Shown here piece after piece: positions 34,701 to 43,114 of a stretch of DNA of 64,000 nucleotides. A model generated the notes under the pieces. It saw only the letters and a list, made by a program, of their open reading frames with translations, did not search any database and had not been told where the DNA came from. Origin of the DNA: Saprospiraceae bacterium (GTDB lineage Bacteria > Bacteroidota > Bacteroidia > Chitinophagales > Saprospiraceae); contig JALHQW010000036.1 of assembly GCA_022841745.1 (NCBI GenBank), forward strand, positions 1 to 64,000, written 5' to 3'. Position 1 is the stretch's first letter; each line of letters starts with the position of its first letter. Both the position numbers and the translations under genes were made by a program.

Positions 34701-35220
34701 AGAGTTGGTTGTAGAAGTCGTTAAGTTCCTTTATCAAGTGCATCTCGTGCATCTCGAAGATAAGGAACTGGTTCTTGTCCATTTCCTCCGTTATTTCATA
34801 AATAACGGCTGCCACATGTTCGCATGGCCCACCGGATTCGGGGCAGGAGCAGTGGAGCGAGAAATCTCTCCAAGATTCTGGAAAAATCTTAATACGTTCG
34901 TTCTCGGCGATTTTCAGCAGTTCCTGCGGAAGTTCCCTTCGGCTTATTTTATCCAATAAGGATGGCTGTTGGAAGATGGCTTCCAATAATCGCCTTTTTT
35001 CATCAATTGTGAAAAGTGGCACACTGATACCAACACGGAAGGGTACCGGCTTGTCACCTTGTACCTTCGCATTGATTTGATTACCCTTAAATTCTATCGA
35101 ACGAACCTTGCCAGTGATGGCAAGTGCCTTTCCTCGTGGTAGGCGGTTGCTATAATCAATCAGGGAAAGAGAATGTAGCCACTGTTGCCCCCACCACGTC
35201 ACACCATATTTTTTTGCCAT
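31732..35220 (-). CDS. SWIM zinc-finger SNF2-family ATPase with divergent motif VI
   Basis: 1162 residues. Order: N-terminal region with a SWIM zinc finger near 122 (CSCPESGGPCEHVAA), a long SNF2-associated region, SNF2 helicase lobe 1 with ILADDLGLGKTLPVIAAISK near 730 and Walker B-type LDEAQRIKN near 823, and lobe 2 (VVILTQYQETAELLVRYL, HLIHFDTWWNPLLEAHASRS). The last part should read like QATDRAxRIGQ; here it is EAHASRSVLSPDIMTWRLIT, so the second arginine of motif VI is missing. Probable chromatin/nucleoid or repair translocase; activity may be altered. Start MAKKYGVTWW fits the family. Confidence 0.92.
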   Translation of the reverse strand: MAKKYGVTWWGQQWLHSLSLIDYSNRLPRGKALAITGKVRSIEFKGNQINAKVQGDKPVPFRVGISVPLFTIDEKRRLLEAIFQQPSLLDKISRRELPQELLKIAENERIKIFPESWRDFSLHCSCPESGGPCEHVAAVIYEITEEMDKNQFLIFEMHEMHLIKELNDFYNQLSEKKSEQVTAISNLLQPLPPTPIQDEDDDEPKPKKPIAVAPDIDFTLLPEVGVHLMRLFKPQPVFKEIDLMEAVIECYESASAAAEMFLKGDYPPADITGSIVTGDKLQLVLDPQLFPKKLHILDEKNKPAKAHADELLHLLLEYDLEAQGDTHPTVSAMLDAMSFSLNLAEKGAILPQLLACGQGVYRIRWVPLMAVEEVRLAFDKLAESLPPSLLTVEKNGVPFIFSPAETLNTICSLFIGDCVRENVNPYSHLVVKMLHGQPIDAVQAIENEEEAQLLQKWLQPFYPPRKDFAPVLRVEDLDGEYTIELLVEQRSAPLVPPVTFSQFLQQKRFEHVKDDVVKDIAPLADIFSHITKILATDGKYIPSYNPTRFLEFMVQTQPVVAVFGIKTILPQGMETAVTPKAALLAKRLSRKKTTGHVPIEEAIGFEWQVQMGNEMMPVKEFEKLVRNEDGLVKWHDKYVLLDEDELMRLFDKLEEPPKPVGNELLQALLAEDYMGMTVTVSLDAATVLREYTQPIKTNLPRGLTVDPYLHQLIAFDWLLKNARLGYGSILADDLGLGKTLPVIAAISKFKEEGLLKTHKALVVVPQAFHANWLTQLEKYAGKVKVEMYRGEAPSTEADMVLASYNDLRNDVDLLREMNWHCIVLDEAQRIKNPHAGLTKIAKSLGVPVRIAVCSTEVESSLASLWSLMDFVNPGYLGTWREFTDHFVHPIRREHEQRRAVHLRKISAPFVLRRRKTDKLDLADMPKKVEHRQYANMMPGQAALYENIANQGLKAIMAEKEPQRRQNIVVKLATALKQVCNHPYQYLKKGATVPELSGKVELLFALLDNIYENKEKVVILTQYQETAELLVRYLKDEFRKEPMLLLGSTNRLVREQMVDAFQAKPEADTIIVSLRMGGPDLNFSTASHLIHFDTWWNPLLEAHASRSVLSPDIMTWRLITKYSLEERIDDMFHWKKELAELTATDGETWLGGLSDGELEEVVL

Positions 35221-35259
35221 AGTTGTTCTAAAAAAGTGGCTATCCTTACGGGTTGGCCG

Positions 35260-35288
35260 CAAATGTAATGCGGTTTGGATAAAACCAA
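35260..35288 (-). promoter_or_regulatory. Promoter of SWIM-SNF2 gene
   Basis: TACATTTG (35260-35267, minus strand) with TTG at 35286-35288, spacer 18 bp, close to the 19-21 bp norm. Leader about 34 nt. Confidence 0.5.
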
Positions 35289-35445
35289 AGCGAATCTTTA
35301 TAGTTTGACGCCAAGATGAATTTTTTAAGGGCCAATTGATGCCAAGAACCTATTTTCGCCCCATTATCGTTACGGAAGAGACAGCCCCGCCAGATGGCAG
35401 GCCTGCGACCAACGAAGCGAACTTGTTTAATCACTTTTTAGAAAC

Positions 35446-35775
35446 ATGAAGAAATTACTCATTTTCAGCTTTTTAGCTGCCTTTACTTTCGCATGCAGTC
35501 AGTCCGATGGCGAAAAATCCACCAGCGAACCCACCGCCGAGGTGAAAAAAGTGGACGGCGAAAAAATCTACAAAACCTATTGTGTCACCTGCCACGGCCT
35601 CTACGGCGACATGGGCGCTAGCGGTGCCTTCAATCTCCAAACTTCGGCATTGGCTGTCGAAGAGCGCATCAACGTCATCACCAATGGCCGCAATGCCATG
35701 ACGCCGTTCAAGGACTTGCTATCGGCAGACAAAATCAAGGCGGTGGCAGAATACACCATGACGCTGAAAAAATAG
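35446..35775 (+). CDS. Small c-type cytochrome lipoprotein
   Basis: 109-residue periplasmic electron carrier: lipoprotein signal (LAAFTFACSQ), acidic linker, one haem site CVTCH in GEKIYKTYCVTCHGLYGDMG, and a likely distal methionine in GRNAMTPFKDLL. Single-domain class I cytochrome c. It is alone between the divergent helicase and the BI-1 gene, so its redox partner is not visible. ATG 35446 gives a normal signal. Confidence 0.93.
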   Translation: MKKLLIFSFLAAFTFACSQSDGEKSTSEPTAEVKKVDGEKIYKTYCVTCHGLYGDMGASGAFNLQTSALAVEERINVITNGRNAMTPFKDLLSADKIKAVAEYTMTLKK

Positions 35776-35911
35776 CAGGCGCTTAGGGTCATATTGGAAA
35801 AAATGCGGCTCGTCAACTTCGCATATCAACCTAACTGCATCCCATATGTTTGATATGTGCCTGAAAACTCGTTTATTTATCCGAAAATTCTAAACCACAA
35901 ATTCATACCAC

Positions 35912-36676
35912 ATGGCAAAAAGAAGTTTTTTCTCGTCCTCTGGCAATCCTTTCATGCGGGAGGAGGCCTTTCAAAACAATTCAAATAGCCCGCTCGACAG
36001 TAATTTTACCGAAGCCTCCGCAGGCCGCATGACTGTCAGCGGGGCCGTCAACAAGACCTTCATCCTTTTTGGATTGATGTTGTTGACCTCAGTGGCAAGC
36101 TATGTTTATGCCAATCCATTGTTTATGATTGTAGGCGCAGTCGGTGGCCTCATCGCCGTGCTGATTGCCAGCTTCAAGCCGCATACCTCGGCTACGGTGG
36201 CGCCTATCTATGCACTGCTCGAAGGGTTGTTCGTTGGCTCAATATCTGCCTATTTTGCCGGGTCCTATGGCGGCATCGTCTTCAATGCGATTTCCCTCAC
36301 CTTTGGCATCCTGTTCGCCATGCTCTTTATCTATAAAACGGGCATGATCAAGGTGACAGACAAGCTGCGCACGGGGGTCATCATGGCAACGGCAGGGATT
36401 GCCCTGGTCTATTTGGTGAATATCATCCTCGGATTATTTGGCATCAATATGCCCTACCTCCACCAAGGCGGTGCCATCGGCATCGGCATCAGCGTCGTCA
36501 TCATCGGCGTGGCAGCCTTCAACCTGTTGCTCGACTTCGATAATTTCGACAAAGGCGAACAATATGGTGCCCCGGCTTATATGGAGTGGTACCTCGGCAT
36601 GGGCTTGCTGATAACACTGGTATGGCTTTATATCGAGCTGCTTAGGTTATTGTCCATTTTGAGCAGTAGGGATTAA
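35912..36676 (+). CDS. Bax inhibitor-1/YccA family membrane protein
   Basis: 254 residues with a hydrophilic N-terminus and seven predicted membrane helices (about 45-250). The family motifs APIYALLEGLFVGSISAYF, GIVFNAISLTFGILFAML and LDFDNFDKGEQYGAPAYMEWY place it in the YccA/Bax1-I_like group. Members influence calcium leak or membrane protease FtsH; the physiological role here is unknown. Terminator follows. Confidence 0.93.
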   Translation: MAKRSFFSSSGNPFMREEAFQNNSNSPLDSNFTEASAGRMTVSGAVNKTFILFGLMLLTSVASYVYANPLFMIVGAVGGLIAVLIASFKPHTSATVAPIYALLEGLFVGSISAYFAGSYGGIVFNAISLTFGILFAMLFIYKTGMIKVTDKLRTGVIMATAGIALVYLVNIILGLFGINMPYLHQGGAIGIGISVVIIGVAAFNLLLDFDNFDKGEQYGAPAYMEWYLGMGLLITLVWLYIELLRLLSILSSRD

Positions 36677-36698
36677 TTCGGCCATTAAACTAAAGGTC

Positions 36699-36744
36699 TA
36701 AAAAACGGCGGCGGCACCATAAGGATGTCGCCGCCGTTTTTTTT
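36699..36744 (+). terminator. Terminator of BI-1 gene
   Basis: AAAAAACGGCGGCG pairs with CGCCGCCGTTTTTTTT around an interior loop, 25 bp after the stop. Confidence 0.85.
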
Positions 36745-36933
36745 ACACCTCGCACAGCCTTTTGCGCAGTAACGATAAAATTCACCCACCTGCACTTTGG
36801 TTTTCCAGATTTTGATGGATATTTGATGCTTCTGATTCAAACAAAACAAAAACAATCGGTGGCTGGCTGGAATGTTCGTGAAACAAAGACCCTTTCCCCA
36901 TTCCCCACTCATTGACAACCATGAGAAAACCCA

Positions 36934-38490
36934 ATGCTCGTAAAGACCTACGCCAGCGCCGTCCATGGCGTTGATGCACAAACCATTACCGTAGAAGTAA
37001 ACGCAGGCGGGCAGCCTCCAACCCAAGGCCCTTGGTACTTCCTCGTCGGCCTCCCCGATAACAGCGTGAAGGAAGGCTTCCAGCGGATAGAGTCTGCCAT
37101 GAAGAGCAGCCAGTACCAGATGCTGCGCATGAAAATGGTGGTCAACCTCGCCCCCGCCGACATCCGCAAGGAAGGCTCTTCCTATGACTTGCCCATTGCC
37201 ATAGGCATACTGGCTGCCCAAGAGCAAATCAACAACTCGGAATTGGACAAGTACATCATGATGGGCGAGCTGTCGCTCGATGGCAGCCTGCGTCCCATCA
37301 AGGGGGCGCTTCCCATCGCCATACAGGCACGGGTGGAGAAGTTCAAGGGCATCATATTGCCGAAGCAAAATGCACGGGAGGCCGCCATCGTGAACAACCT
37401 CGACGTCTATGGCGTGAACAACCTGCTCGAAGCCGTTGACTTCCTCAATGGTCGAAAGACACTGGAACCTACCGTGGTGGATACCCGTGAGGAGTTCGCC
37501 CTGAACCAAGAAGTGTTCAATGTGGATTTTTCCGATGTAAAAGGCCAGGACAACGTGAAGCGGGCGCTCGAAATCGCCGCTGCGGGTGGCCACAATGCCA
37601 TCCTCATTGGGCCACCGGGCGCAGGAAAGACCATGCTCGCCCGGCGCATGCCGACCATCTTGCCACAACTGACGCTGTTCGAGGCATTGGAAACCACCAA
37701 GATTCACTCCGTTGCTGGGGTACTTCCACCAGAGGCGTCCCTGATTTCCAACCGGCCTTTCCGCTCGCCACACCATACCATCAGCGATGTGGCGCTCGTG
37801 GGCGGCGGTTCCAACCCGATGCCGGGCGAGATTTCCTTGGCGCACAATGGCGTGCTATTTCTGGACGAATTGCCGGAGTTCAAACGCTCGGTGTTGGAGG
37901 TGTTGCGCCAGCCGATGGAGGAGCGCAGGGTGACGATTTCGAGGGCAAAAGTCAGCATTGACTACCCTGCCAATTTCATGCTTGTGGCCAGCATGAACCC
38001 TTGCCCCTGCGGCTATTACAACCACCCCACCAAGGACTGCGTCTGCGGTCCCGCCGTGGTGAAGCGCTACCTGAGCAAAATCAGTGGGCCGTTGCTCGAC
38101 CGTATTGACCTTCACGTGGAGGTGACGCCTGTTTCTTATGAGGAATTGGCCAAGTACGATGCCCCCGCCCGTACCAGCAAGGAGATTGCCGATGGCGTGG
38201 TGAAGGCCCGTCAGATTCAAGCCGAGCGTTTCAAGGAATATAAAGGTGTGTTTTGCAACGCACAGATGCCGAGCCGCCTTGTGCGGGAGGTCTGCCAACT
38301 GAACCAAGCTGGCACAGCCCTGCTGAAAAAGGCAATGGAAGTGCAAAAACTGTCGGCACGTGCCTACGACCGCATCCTGAAGGTGGCCCGCACCAGCGCC
38401 GATTTGGTGGGAAGCCCCGATATTAAAATCGAGCATATTGCCGAAGCCATCCAATACCGAAGCCTTGACAAGGAGGGCTGGGCCGGGTGA
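36934..38490 (+). CDS. comM: ComM/YifB-family Mg-chelatase-like AAA ATPase
   Basis: 518-residue hexameric helicase that promotes branch migration during natural transformation in other bacteria. N-terminal ChlI domain (about 20-145, VEVNAGGQPPTQGPWYFLVG), central AAA module with Walker A IGPPGAGKTMLARR and Walker B FLDELPEFKRSVLEVLRQP, the zinc-type cysteines NPCPCGYYNHPTKDCVCG, and the C-terminal Mg_chelatase_C domain (LSARAYDRILKVARTSADL). Complete and of normal length. No other competence genes are nearby. Confidence 0.96.
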   Translation: MLVKTYASAVHGVDAQTITVEVNAGGQPPTQGPWYFLVGLPDNSVKEGFQRIESAMKSSQYQMLRMKMVVNLAPADIRKEGSSYDLPIAIGILAAQEQINNSELDKYIMMGELSLDGSLRPIKGALPIAIQARVEKFKGIILPKQNAREAAIVNNLDVYGVNNLLEAVDFLNGRKTLEPTVVDTREEFALNQEVFNVDFSDVKGQDNVKRALEIAAAGGHNAILIGPPGAGKTMLARRMPTILPQLTLFEALETTKIHSVAGVLPPEASLISNRPFRSPHHTISDVALVGGGSNPMPGEISLAHNGVLFLDELPEFKRSVLEVLRQPMEERRVTISRAKVSIDYPANFMLVASMNPCPCGYYNHPTKDCVCGPAVVKRYLSKISGPLLDRIDLHVEVTPVSYEELAKYDAPARTSKEIADGVVKARQIQAERFKEYKGVFCNAQMPSRLVREVCQLNQAGTALLKKAMEVQKLSARAYDRILKVARTSADLVGSPDIKIEHIAEAIQYRSLDKEGWAG

Positions 38491-38508
38491 TGCTTATAGC
38501 CCACTCAC

Positions 38509-39137
<629 letters not shown>

Positions 39138-40919
39138 TCACGTTCGTTTCCCAAAAGGCCTGTAAGCCTTTCCGCCTCCGGCGAAACCTGCGTTTTTATA
39201 AAACTCCACGAAGGTCAAGCGCAAGGGGTGTACGAAGGAGCCAAGGCAGGCGATAAGCAAGTTGGCCGCATGGCCGACCACGAGCAGCAGCACAAACAGC
39301 ACGGGGCCGATATAAGGCACGCCCATCATCCGTAGCGAAACATCGTTGATGACGAAGCCGAGTATGGCCCCCGAAATGCCCAGCGCAAAGAGGCGGATAT
39401 AACTCAACAGGTCGCCGAAAAAACCCGTGATGCCGTATAGCTCCCAAAGTCCCTTTCCCAGCCGCCCGAAGAGGCCAGCATCGGGGTCGTTGAAGAGCAT
39501 GATGACACCCACCCCCAACCACGCTATCCAAGTGGAGAACGGGGAAGCTAATTTCAGTACGGTAATGTCCACAATACTGAGCAGGATGATAATCCAGCCG
39601 ATGGGTTTCAATGCATATTTCGCCCCAAATTGCCTGGTATTGTTGGCAGCTTGCAGGCCAAGGCCGAACAGGATTTGCACCAGGCCAAGCACAAGGGCAA
39701 AATTGAAGGCTTGGTTGCTGTTCAGCATGAAATTCCGCACCGAGCCGAGCCAAGCAAACCGGTCTTCGAGTAAATTCAGGCCGAAGAAGGTACCAGTAAT
39801 TGTCCCCAAAATAATGGTCGCCAAGCCAAGCCACTGCACCAAGGTCACAACGGAGCGGATTTCCGGTTTTGCCCGCCGCTTGTACAGTGTCGCACTGAGC
39901 AAAAGCACGATGCCATAGCCCGCATCGCCGAGGCAGAAACCAAAGAACATCATAAAGAAAGGTGCAAAGAACGGCGTCAGGTCAAGCTCGGCATAGGATG
40001 GCAGGGCGAATAGCTTTCCGATGGGTTCAAAAAGGCTAACGTAGCGATTATTATGGAGCAAAACGGGTGGCTCGTCCTTTGGGCTTGGCTTTTCTGCGTG
40101 GCAAACGATGTCCATTTTTCCGCAAAAAGCCATCAACTCCGCCTCCTTCGTTTCTGGCACGAAGCCTTCCAGGAGCATGATTTTCTCATCGGCTTCGAGG
40201 GCGGTGTGGCCTTGTACATCGGCCAGTTCCTTGGCTTCTTCAATCTCCCACAGCGATTTTTCCAAGGCAGGCAGGTGTTGCGCAGCATGGCGGTCGAGTT
40301 GGTCATTGGCTGTTTCAATCATCGCCTCCAATGCCGTCCTTTTTTCCAAAAGTTCCGGCAGCGAAAAGTCAGGGTCAGGCAGCTTTTCGGCAATTATTTC
40401 CACGGGTTCGCCCTTGCGGGCAAACACGATGAAATAACAGTCCGGCGGGTCGTTCTTGATGATTTCGAGGGTGTATTTTTCTTGCCACTCCGGCTTGAAT
40501 TTCTTTTCCGGGCAAATGAAGAAGTGCAGGTCGAGGCCAGCTTCCTGCTCCAATTGAGCTACCATGGCAGGCGAGAAATCGCCCCAAGGCTCCATCTGTC
40601 CTATTTCCTTGTTCAGAGTGGCCAACTCACGGCGGGTGCGCTCCAGTTGTTCGTTCAGGTCGAGTACCGACCTTACCACGGCAAGGCCATCCAGGTCGTT
40701 GGCAATTGCTACTTCTTCGGCCTTCACTTTTCTGTGCTTTAGCTGCGCCATGATATTGCTCACCTCCTTGTGCATCAGCTTCATGCGCCCCGCCTCCTGC
40801 GTCGGGTCGGTGCTGCGGGGCTGCACGTGCAATACGCCTACTTCCCGCACCCCTGTCAGGAAGTCCTCATAGTCCAGATGGTGGACGAGGAAGGCATATT
40901 TTTTCATCGGTACTACCAT
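39138..40919 (-). CDS. ntpI: V/A-type ATPase stator/channel subunit I
   Basis: 593-residue homologue of eukaryotic subunit a. N-terminal cytoplasmic half with long coiled coils (about 1-300, MKKYAFLVHHLDYEDFLTGV), C-terminal membrane half with about seven helices (PFFAPFFMMFFGFCLGDAGYG, SYIRLFALGISGAILGFVIN, CLGSFVHPLRLTFVEFYKN). The SYIRLFALG arginine and HPLRLTFVEFYKN motifs form the ion half-channels. MVVPMKKY is chosen as start because homologues have a similar four-residue lead; it overlaps the D gene by 7 bases. Confidence 0.95.
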   Translation of the reverse strand: MVVPMKKYAFLVHHLDYEDFLTGVREVGVLHVQPRSTDPTQEAGRMKLMHKEVSNIMAQLKHRKVKAEEVAIANDLDGLAVVRSVLDLNEQLERTRRELATLNKEIGQMEPWGDFSPAMVAQLEQEAGLDLHFFICPEKKFKPEWQEKYTLEIIKNDPPDCYFIVFARKGEPVEIIAEKLPDPDFSLPELLEKRTALEAMIETANDQLDRHAAQHLPALEKSLWEIEEAKELADVQGHTALEADEKIMLLEGFVPETKEAELMAFCGKMDIVCHAEKPSPKDEPPVLLHNNRYVSLFEPIGKLFALPSYAELDLTPFFAPFFMMFFGFCLGDAGYGIVLLLSATLYKRRAKPEIRSVVTLVQWLGLATIILGTITGTFFGLNLLEDRFAWLGSVRNFMLNSNQAFNFALVLGLVQILFGLGLQAANNTRQFGAKYALKPIGWIIILLSIVDITVLKLASPFSTWIAWLGVGVIMLFNDPDAGLFGRLGKGLWELYGITGFFGDLLSYIRLFALGISGAILGFVINDVSLRMMGVPYIGPVLFVLLLVVGHAANLLIACLGSFVHPLRLTFVEFYKNAGFAGGGKAYRPFGKRT

Positions 40920-41518
40920 GTTGCCGCTTCGGTTTGTTGTTGCCGGTTTTTCAGGATTTTCTGCGCCGATTTGGCCAGGTTCTCTTCGTCTTCCATGAAT
41001 CGTTTTATCTTCAAAATGGCCGACTCGTAGGCTGGTATCTGGTTCTTTTCATAGAGGTTCACCTTCTGCGTGGCCTTTTTGCGGGCTTTTTCCAAAAGCT
41101 GCATCCGGCGGATGGCCACCTGCTTTTCAATACCGATGCGGGCCAATTTTATCAAGACCTCAATGCCGTCCATGAACCAGTGTGGCTGGTTGAAAAAGCT
41201 GAACTCTTTCACTTCAAAATCCACCTCCTTCAACAAGGGCGTGCTCACCCCCGCTATTTTCTTCGCCCCCATTTGCACCCCGCAGACATCCACCAACGAG
41301 GGGTCGAACTCTGCCCAAAGCCTCGCCATGGTCTCATACTCCGCAATGAAGCCATGCTGCTCCGTCTCTAATTGTCGGATTTCATGCCGAGCCTTCTTCA
41401 CCTCCGTGCGTAGCGCTGCCTCCTTGTTTTTCAACACTGGTAGCGCCCGCTGGCGGGTCTTCAGTTGCTTGTTCAGCTCCTGAAGCGAGGTTTTGTTGTA
41501 TTGAAATTTGATGGACAT
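40913..41518 (-). CDS. ntpD: V/A-type ATPase central-stalk subunit D
   Basis: 201-residue rotor shaft subunit; almost entirely long coiled-coil helices (IKFQYNKTSLQELNKQLKTR at the start, KAKKATQKVNLYEKNQIPAY-type sequence near the end). Short central segment FSFFNQPHWFMDGIEVLI is the foot region. Normal length. Sits between B and I, the Bacteroidota/spirochaete order. Confidence 0.93.
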   Translation of the reverse strand: MSIKFQYNKTSLQELNKQLKTRQRALPVLKNKEAALRTEVKKARHEIRQLETEQHGFIAEYETMARLWAEFDPSLVDVCGVQMGAKKIAGVSTPLLKEVDFEVKEFSFFNQPHWFMDGIEVLIKLARIGIEKQVAIRRMQLLEKARKKATQKVNLYEKNQIPAYESAILKIKRFMEDEENLAKSAQKILKNRQQQTEAATW

Positions 41519-41523
41519 TCATT

Positions 41524-41595
41524 CGTAACTGGTGATTGGTGATTGGTGATTGGTGACTGCTTCCCCAATCACCAATCACCAGTCACTAATCACTT
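41524..41595. repeat. GGTGATT hairpin array, D-B gap
   Basis: CTGGTGATTGGTGATTGG plus TGATTGGTGACTG, an 8-base spacer CTTCCCC, then CAATCACCAATCACCAGTCA and CTAATCAC. Fills the whole gap between V-ATPase B and D genes. Same unit as 51781-51851. Confidence 0.85.
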
Positions 41596-42912
41596 CTATT
41601 TCCAGTACTTCTCCACAAACTCCTTCTTCACCGCTACTTCGGCGGGGGAGAAATGCTTGGCGAACAGCGTCCAGGCCGTATCGAGCATTTCTGTGGTGCC
41701 GATGTTCACGTCAATGGCAAGGAGTTTATCAGAATAAGCTTTTGCAAAATCCAGCGTCCGCTTGTCGTACTCCGTCAGGTCGAAGCCGTTTTCCAGCTTG
41801 GTGCGGGCGTTGGCGGCGTCGGCGTAGAGGCGGATGGCAGCGTTCATCACCTGCGGGTGGTCTTCCCGGGTCTTTTTGCCGATGACCAACTGCTTCAAGC
41901 GTGACAAGCTGCGGAACGGGTCAATGATGACCTTGCCGATTTCCGTGTCACGGCGCAGGAAGAGCTGCCCCTCGGTGATATAGCCCGTGTTGTCGGGGAT
42001 GGCGTGGGTGATGTCGCCGCCGGAGAGCGTCGTCACGGCGATGATGGTGATGGAGCCGCCGTCGGCGAACTGAACAGCTTTTTCATACAGCCTCGCCAAG
42101 TCACTGTACAGCGAGCCGGGCATACTGTCCTTCGACGGGATTTGGTCCATCCTGTTGGACACGATACTGAGTGCGTCAGCGTATAGCGTCATGTCGGTCA
42201 GCAGTACGAGCACTTTTTCCTTTTTGTCAACGGCGAAATACTCGGCGGCGGTAAGGGCCATGTCGGGCACGAGCAGGCGCTCCACGGGAGGGTCTTCTGT
42301 CGTGTTCACGAAGCTGATAATGCGGTGCAAGGCCCCGGCGTTTTCAAAAATATCCTTGAAAAACAAATAGTCGTCGTTGGTGAGGCCCATGCCGCCAAGG
42401 ATGATTTTATCGGCCTCAGCCCTGAGCGCCACCATTGCCATTACCTGATTGAACGGCTGGTCGGGGTCGGCGAAAAAGGGGATTTTTTGCCCTGTCACCA
42501 ATGAGTTGTTCAGGTCAATGCCCGCAATGCCCGTGGCGATGAGTTCCGAGGGCTGCTTGCGCCGCACGGGGTTCACCGACGGGCCGCCAATGTCCCGCTC
42601 CTCGCCCTCGATTTTTGGGCCGCCGTCAATCGGGTCGCCGTAGGCGTTGAAAAAACGCCCAGCCAGTTCGTCACCCACCTTGAGGGTTGGCGGCTTGCCC
42701 GCAAAGACGACCTCGGCATTGGTGCGGATGCCTTCTGTGCCGGAGAACACTTGCAGGGTCACGTTGTCGCCGACGATTTTCACCACCTGCGCCGGGCGGC
42801 CATCCACGAGGGCCAGTTCTTCGTAGCCCACATCCGTCGCCTTCAAGGTACAGGTGGCCTTGGTGATTTGACCAATCTTGGTATAAATGCGCTGAAGAGC
42901 CTTTGTTTCCAT
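41596..42912 (-). CDS. ntpB: V/A-type ATPase subunit B
   Basis: 438-residue non-catalytic nucleotide-binding-fold subunit of the V1 headpiece. Shows LQRIYTKIGQITKATCTLKA at the N-terminus, GDPIDGGPKIEGEERDIGGP, PFFADPDQPFNQVMAMVALR (no Walker A lysine, as expected for B), VLLTDMTLYADALSIVSNRM and SMPGSLYSDLARLYEKA. Normal length. Pairs with subunit A encoded upstream. Confidence 0.97.
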   Translation of the reverse strand: METKALQRIYTKIGQITKATCTLKATDVGYEELALVDGRPAQVVKIVGDNVTLQVFSGTEGIRTNAEVVFAGKPPTLKVGDELAGRFFNAYGDPIDGGPKIEGEERDIGGPSVNPVRRKQPSELIATGIAGIDLNNSLVTGQKIPFFADPDQPFNQVMAMVALRAEADKIILGGMGLTNDDYLFFKDIFENAGALHRIISFVNTTEDPPVERLLVPDMALTAAEYFAVDKKEKVLVLLTDMTLYADALSIVSNRMDQIPSKDSMPGSLYSDLARLYEKAVQFADGGSITIIAVTTLSGGDITHAIPDNTGYITEGQLFLRRDTEIGKVIIDPFRSLSRLKQLVIGKKTREDHPQVMNAAIRLYADAANARTKLENGFDLTEYDKRTLDFAKAYSDKLLAIDVNIGTTEMLDTAWTLFAKHFSPAEVAVKKEFVEKYWK

Positions 42913-42950
42913 GATAAAAGGTTGTTCTTTTGTTTTAAGGGGGTTTATTT

Positions 42951-43100
42951 TTTGATTTAAGATATAAGATAGACGATTTTAGATTTAGATTTGGGGAGGT
43001 TGAACCTTATTTCACAAGGGTTTCAGTGGTGTTAAATCGAAATTATATTATTGCCAATCCTCCATAAATCTTAAATCTCACGTCTCATATCTTAAATCAA
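42951..43100. repeat. CTTAAATC hairpin array, B-A gap
   Basis: TTTGATTTAAGATATAAGAT and TTTTAGATTTAGATTTGG (left) face CCATAAATCTTAAATCTC and CTCATATCTTAAATCAAA (right), with GGGGAGGTTG/CAATCCTCC also complementary. It occupies most of the 202-bp gap between V-ATPase A and B genes. Confidence 0.8.
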
Positions 43101-43114
43101 ACTAAATCACCACC

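Noticed and set aside
36685-37845. 386-codon open frame opposite comM
   Set aside because: Lies almost wholly antisense to the conserved comM gene; its translation has no recognisable motif and is a by-product of codon bias.
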